Source of the DNA: Owenia fusiformis
Lineage: Eukaryota; Annelida; Polychaeta; Sabellida; Oweniidae
Assembly: GCA_903813345.2 (NCBI GenBank)
Contig: CAIIXF020000008.1
Location: 28,148,005 to 28,212,004, forward strand
Length of the DNA: 64,000 bases
Direction of reading: 5' to 3'
The notes under the pieces: generated by a model
Seen by the model: the letters and a program-made list of their open reading frames with translations, nothing else
Told to the model about the DNA's origin: nothing
Database searches by the model: none
Shown here: piece after piece, positions 59,438 through 64,000 of the stretch
Layout of the letters: each line of letters begins with the position of its first letter
How positions within the stretch are numbered: position 1 is the stretch's first letter
Position numbers and translations under genes: made by a program

Positions 59438-61300
59438 GGTTGCTGAAGATGTTATCTGCACAAGAACTGCATATCCGTCCTTACCCCTGTATTGTTCAAA
59501 TTCTCAAGAACAAAAAACATGTCTTCATTTTTATAACTATATTATGTTTTACAAATATACAAAAATACATACATGACATGACACTACAAGTAAAGCTATT
59601 TGCACATGCTGTATACAGGTACATAATGAAATTTATTTGACAAGCCTCGTACTAAACTAAAAGTCGATAATAAAAGTAGATTGTCATCTCAATCTAATGT
59701 TTCATAAAATAATTCACAAAAGTTTTGAGACAAATTCATTTTGATACATAATTTTAGAAATAATTCATTGTCAATTTAAAATTAAATGTTGTCAATTGAG
59801 TACCCTTTGCATTCGTTCGACTTTGCTTCTTAAAAGAGAGCTTCATCTTCAGGTAGTTTATAACTAGAACTAGACTCTGCTCGCAGGGTATCAATTGAGC
59901 TCCCTAAATGCCTATAGGAATTCAATTGTAACTTTTAAAATAAGAAAATGTCATGTAAAACTCGTAATGATTAGAAATTTCAAACCGGTATATTATGCCT
60001 AAATTGTCATAATTTAGTATAAACTGCCAGGCTTGTTAGCCTTTAAAACATAAAAACTTATTTGATTACAATTTACACTGTTTTTCCGTGGAATATAAAT
60101 GAAGACAAAAATGTCTATGAAAAGAATATGAAATTGAAGATTCGAGATCAATGTTATAAGTTAAAGGCCCATGTGATAATTTCAAACTTTGCATGGGGCC
60201 TTTAACACATTGCATTTTTGTCAAAAAGGAATATAAAATACAGTAACTCAAAAAGTTGAGACAGACATGTAAATATGTACCAAATATGTACCTACGCATA
60301 TCAGTATTTCCAAGTTCACTCGGCCAATTTTTTTAGTTTTTGAATGATTTAACACTTTCTATTGTAGAACAGAAATATATGGCCAATTCAAATGATCTTT
60401 TTTAATAAATGAGGTTTTAGATTTTAACAAAATAAAGTCAAACAAATGAGAATTCAACTAAGTGAGGCCAACCAAGGAGAATACATTTTACAGAATTGGG
60501 CCAAAACAAGTGCAACTTGGAACTAAAATGCTGCTTTTCTACATTCACAACATTACTTATGTTTGCTTGATGTGACTATAATACCAGCTGTATATAAAAC
60601 TATTTGCAAATATATACAAGCTGACATATATGACTCATGAAAATTGCGTAGTCTTTGTATAAAGTATTCAGACAATGTACAGATTCGTACTTGCCAAAAG
60701 AAAAATTTCTTGTTGATTTTTCTGTGAAGTTTATATTATTTTTTGCGTAGAGAATTCTAATTTAGTTTTCTTCACATCACATTTGATTATGAAAAAAGCA
60801 ATAATTAAAAAATCATGTAATAGTGACTTTTTTATAATCCTCTTGATACATCTTGCTGTAAAATATTGTAGACTGGCAAGGAGGACTCTGTAAATGCTGA
60901 ATTTTCATTCATTCTCTATTTTCTCATTTATTTTCAGCTGATTTGCAGTAAATATGTACTATCTACAGGCACTATATAAAATATTTATATTACTATGTCT
61001 ATCTATACAGAATATCGCTGTACAACAACTAAAAGTAAATAAAACATTGGATTTTCATGTTGAAATAGCTCCCATTGAAATCTTCTGATGCAAATTGACC
61101 CTTTGGAAAACAAACCAAAAATTAAAAGGAAATATATATCTGAGTTTGGTTGACCCTACAGTAAGTCAGAGTCCAATTTTTGTCACATGTATTACCCTTT
61201 CGCATAATAACTATAAATGGATGATGTGTATGAGATTAAATTGATGTTGAATGTTACTGAAGTCAAAGGGTGATTATGCACGACCAGTGTCCACTTTCGT

Positions 61301-61557
61301 TCATTCTGTCGACTCTGGTGCCTCAGCAACAGCCTCGGTGGGAGCAGCATCTGCACTTCCATTAGCATCATTACTAGCTTCGTTGCTTTCGCCATTTGAC
61401 TCTGGCTCCACATCAATCACTTCCTGAGCGGCTTCGGGGTTGATTCCAACGACAGTTTGGAAAAAGTTCTTGAGAAGAGTATCAAGCTCGGATTCCTCGT
61501 AGTCTCGGCACAGGAAGTTCTTGTCATTATTAGCACCACGAATCATTGCAGAAAGTA
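61301..61557 (-). CDS. DNPH1: DNPH1 last exon with acidic tail
   Basis: Encodes [26 protein letters not shown] and then the acidic tail to TGA. Acceptor GATTTAATTCCAG. Confidence 0.93.
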
Positions 61558-62933
61558 CTGGAATTAAATCAAATGCGTCACAGTTTACAGCAGGTTCTTC
61601 AGAATTTCTGACAAAAGGAAATGGAATGAAAATGAAAACAACAAACAAAATGATCAGATGATAACTATCAGATTGAAGCCTAAAAATTATTGATGGATGG
61701 ACTGATGAATTGATAAGCAACAAAATAATTCAAGTGACAACTTAGGAGATTATTGGAAAGAAATACATACCTTTGTCTGGTTGAGGTCTGTAAAGGCAAA
61801 GGACCTTCTTGTCCATAGCAACAGCTCGGCCTATTTCATAGCCCACACCTAGAGATGGTTGTGTAACCTCCGCAACAACAGCTGAAATAGACCACACATT
61901 TGAGTCAGGTGTACATAAGGTCATTCATACACAGGCAAAACTTTAGATTCTCAAAAATTGCATTCTGTCATTTCACATGACATGGTATTTGGAGGCATCA
62001 TTTCTCCCACATATTGTAGTCCCTTATGCTCAAAGTACTGACGAGTATCTATGTTAAAATAAGAACTCTTTCAATTTAGATGCATGATACTTAACGTGGG
62101 TTTCATTCATAGCATTACACTAAAGTGTATTCAAATTTTTGAGAGATGTCATAAAAATATCAAGAAAATATATTGCATTTAACTTTTATTGCGATTATAA
62201 TTTTTAAGTTTCAACTACTCATCGAAAGGTTAGTTATATTGAGGTTAGTAAGTTTAAAAACCCAAACAATAATGTGCTGAAGTGAACTCCCACAAAAATT
62301 ATTACAAATCTGTTACTTTGTACCATACCGTTATCTCATAACTTGTTTTAGTTGATTTAAGCCAACTTTTTTTAAGTAAACCCTTTTCTACATTACTAGA
62401 TAAAGTAATGGGTATGTAAAGTGAGTAGACTCAGGATGTCAAACCCTGAAGCAGAGGGGTTGTAGTAATTAAATATGATAAAATATTAATGACCCAAACA
62501 GTAGCTGTTGACCTTTCAAAAATCCTCATACATCATTTGAGGTAGAAGCAAGGCATAGAGTTGATTATATAAATTCACATAAAGTACAGACCATTGTTAG
62601 TATAGCAACATACAATTTCACAAAACGGTATTCAACGATACAAGTACTCAAAATAAGAAATGTCTAAAAGGGTGAGCTCTGAGCTGGTCAGGATTAAACA
62701 TTTGTTTTGTTTGGCTTTTCATGAGCAAAGTTATATGAAACTTCACTCACCCGACGATGCTGAGAGCCATTTCATATCTATGCCGTGCATTTTTATCTCG
62801 TCATTTTCCAGCGACACTTCAACTATAAGACACAGAAAATTAAGTGTAAAAATAACTTGTGTTTTCTTACCAGTTGATTGGTTAAGCCAGACCAAGTCTC
62901 TGTCATGGATAAACTTCTCGTCTCTGACGGCAT
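61301..62933 (-). CDS. DNPH1: DNPH1, 2'-deoxynucleoside 5'-phosphate N-hydrolase, 3' part
   Basis: This enzyme splits the base from damaged deoxynucleoside monophosphates such as 5-hydroxymethyl-dUMP, cleaning the nucleotide pool. Minus-strand exons: 62871-62933, alternative 62751-62822, 61771-61881 and 61301-61557 (TGA). All borders are GT-AG and all junctions phase 1. The catalytic Asp (human D80) is in IHDRDLVWL, the catalytic Glu (human E104) in [11 protein letters not shown], and the phosphate-site Ser (human S128) in VLSAMIRG. The human LQQADVVVAEV has T (or S) in place of its last Asp here. The protein ends in an acidic, Ala/Glu/Ser/Asn-rich tail of about 40 residues ([13 protein letters not shown]... 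...APESTE) absent from human DNPH1. The first part, with the YFCGSIRGG nucleotide-binding motif, was not found and should lie beyond 64000 or in an unrecognised exon. Confidence 0.9.
61771..61881 (-). CDS. DNPH1: DNPH1 exon with catalytic Glu
   Basis: Encodes [20 protein letters not shown] and [10 protein letters not shown], nearly identical to vertebrate DNPH1. Acceptor TCTATTTCAG, donor GTATGT. Confidence 0.95.
62751..62822 (-). CDS. DNPH1: DNPH1 exon with catalytic Asp, version b
   Basis: Acceptor TGTGTCTTATAG, donor GTGAGT. Encodes [21 protein letters not shown] after V-E-V. The DE-x2-(I/M)H-x2-D-(L/M)-x-WL pattern matches version a, including His and the catalytic Asp. It has the same start and end phase, so either exon can be used with the same neighbours. 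Confidence 0.7.
62871..62933 (-). CDS. DNPH1: DNPH1 exon with catalytic Asp, version a
   Basis: Acceptor TTTTCTTACAATTATTAG, donor GTAAGA. Encodes [21 protein letters not shown], close to the vertebrate IHEQDLEWL segment; likely the standard version. Confidence 0.88.
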
Positions 62934-63477
62934 CTAATAATTGTAAGAAAATTAAAGACAAGTGAACATTTTTTGACATATACATATTCTATCAAAAGGT
63001 GGGAAAAATTGCAATTTGAAGACAAGCAGATATGGATAGACAAACTAGAAATAGGCAACTCCACGGAGAAGGAAATCCCAACGAACACTATATAAATCAT
63101 GAATCTGTACAGTCACAATGTAATTTTTACCATCTATTCTTCCCTTCAATAAACACTAGAGACCGGGCACTAGAGATCATTGTAGTATCATGTAACCATA
63201 CTTGAAGATATCTCAAGTAATGGCGAATTCCTGCTCTATGCAGCCATTTTGAATTTTCTGAGGCATAAATCAGAAAAACAATACCACATTTGTGATCTAC
63301 TCTAAAATTCCTTCAATTTGAGTGTAATATAGCCATACTTCTAAGAGATCAGAAAATTATTGCGAAATCCCACATTAAGCGTTTCGCCCCATTCACTGCC
63401 CCTGGGGGTCAGGGTGAAAAACACAGACTATATGTGAAATAGATATATTTTTTGAATATACATTTCAAATAAATATA

Positions 63478-63658
63478 GGTTATTTCATGCTTGATTTTCA
63501 ATATGAATTTTATTCCAGGGTAATATGTTATTGACCGAGGGAAATATGATATTGACCGAACGAGCGTAGCGAGTCAGTGTCAATATAATATTTACCGAGG
63601 TCAATGTCATATTTCCCGTGGAATAAAATTCATATCGAAAATCAAGCATGAAATAACC
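63478..63658. mobile_element. Palindromic MITE-like element
   Basis: The arms GGTTATTTCATGCTTGATTT...ATTCCAGGG (63478-63520) and its near reverse complement (63616-63658) enclose a further inverted core around GAACGAGCGTAGCGAG. It lies upstream of the DNPH1 exons. Confidence 0.8.
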
Positions 63659-63661
63659 TTT

Positions 63662-64000
63662 TTATTCCATAATTTAATTTTTGAGAATTCAAGGAAGAAG
63701 ATATTTCAAGAAAATTGAAAAATTGAAAATTTTGGGAAAAAATGAAAAACTGGTTCAAAATTGAATTTTTTTTAAACAAATGAAAATATTTGAAAAATTG
63801 CAATTTTTTGAAAAAATGAAAATTTCTGAATCTTTTTTATTCGAAAATTGTTGGAAAAATCAAATTTTTTGGAAAAAATTGATTTTTTGAAAAAAAAACT
63901 TTTTTTGAAAAAAATAGGGACAATATGATTTTTTTCCAGGGACAATATGATTTTTCAAGTATATATGATTTTTTTTACAGGGACAATATGATTTTTCGAG
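63662..64000. repeat. Low-complexity TTTTTTGAAAAAAT and CAGGGACAATATGATTTTT repeats
   Basis: T and A runs joined by TTGAAAAAT words, then CAGGGACAATATGATTTTT recurring three times to the window edge. It partly shares ATATGATATTG/AATATGAT words with the adjacent palindromic element. Confidence 0.75.

Larger units (their letters stand above)
56827..61300. other. Intergenic space between two convergent genes
   Basis: It holds both 3' untranslated regions and repeats listed separately. An ATTAAA near 57.03 kb may serve the DUF3419 gene, and an AATAAA on minus near 60.93 kb may serve DNPH1. No further gene recognised. Confidence 0.45.

Noticed and set aside
63131-63155. 25-base segment that could be a preceding DNPH1 exon
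   Set aside because: The phase fits (ends in G) but it encodes only CLLKGRID, matches nothing in the family and has a modest donor.

Overview
The window is nuclear DNA of an animal: AT-rich, with genes split into short exons by long introns with GT-AG borders, and dense in minisatellites and short inverted-repeat transposons. The repeat style (AAGGTCA-type tandem arrays, GCCCGTAGCC-type dispersed repeats, piggyBac-like and TA-flanked MITEs) and an intronic ORF like the N-terminal part of RAG1 (mobile elements of this kind are known from molluscs) suggest a marine invertebrate, perhaps a lophotrochozoan such as a mollusc. Phylum assignment is an inference.

Layout. 1-10.4 kb: no gene seen, one 37-bp minisatellite and two transposon-like elements. 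10.4-14.4 kb, minus strand: a complete small gene of three coding exons (103 aa), unidentified. 17.6-44.9 kb, plus strand: MOK, a MAPK/MAK/MRK-related protein kinase, in about 13 exons, with a possible alternative 3' end at 49.0-49.3 kb. Its second exon is followed by an array in which the exon end and its splice donor are copied nine times. Its third intron carries, on the opposite strand, the RAG1-N-like ORF. 45-53.4 kb: repeats, including a G-rich tandem region, and a broken copy of the next gene's first exon. 53.9-56.8 kb, plus strand: a complete two-exon gene for a DUF3419/BtaA-like protein, a family known for betaine-lipid headgroup synthesis and unusual in animals. 56.8-61.3 kb: no gene seen, foldback elements. 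61.3-62.9 kb, minus strand: the 3' part of DNPH1 (2'-deoxynucleoside 5'-phosphate N-hydrolase), with two tandem, phase-compatible versions of the exon carrying the catalytic Asp. Its 5' end probably lies beyond the window.

The genes are not functionally linked in any obvious way. MOK is a cilium-associated kinase family member, DNPH1 cleans damaged nucleotides from the pool, and the DUF3419 protein probably modifies lipids. The most notable signals are the MOK splice-donor array, the DNPH1 exon pair, the BtaA-like gene with its decayed exon copy and a perfect promoter palindrome, and the RAG1-N-like ORF.
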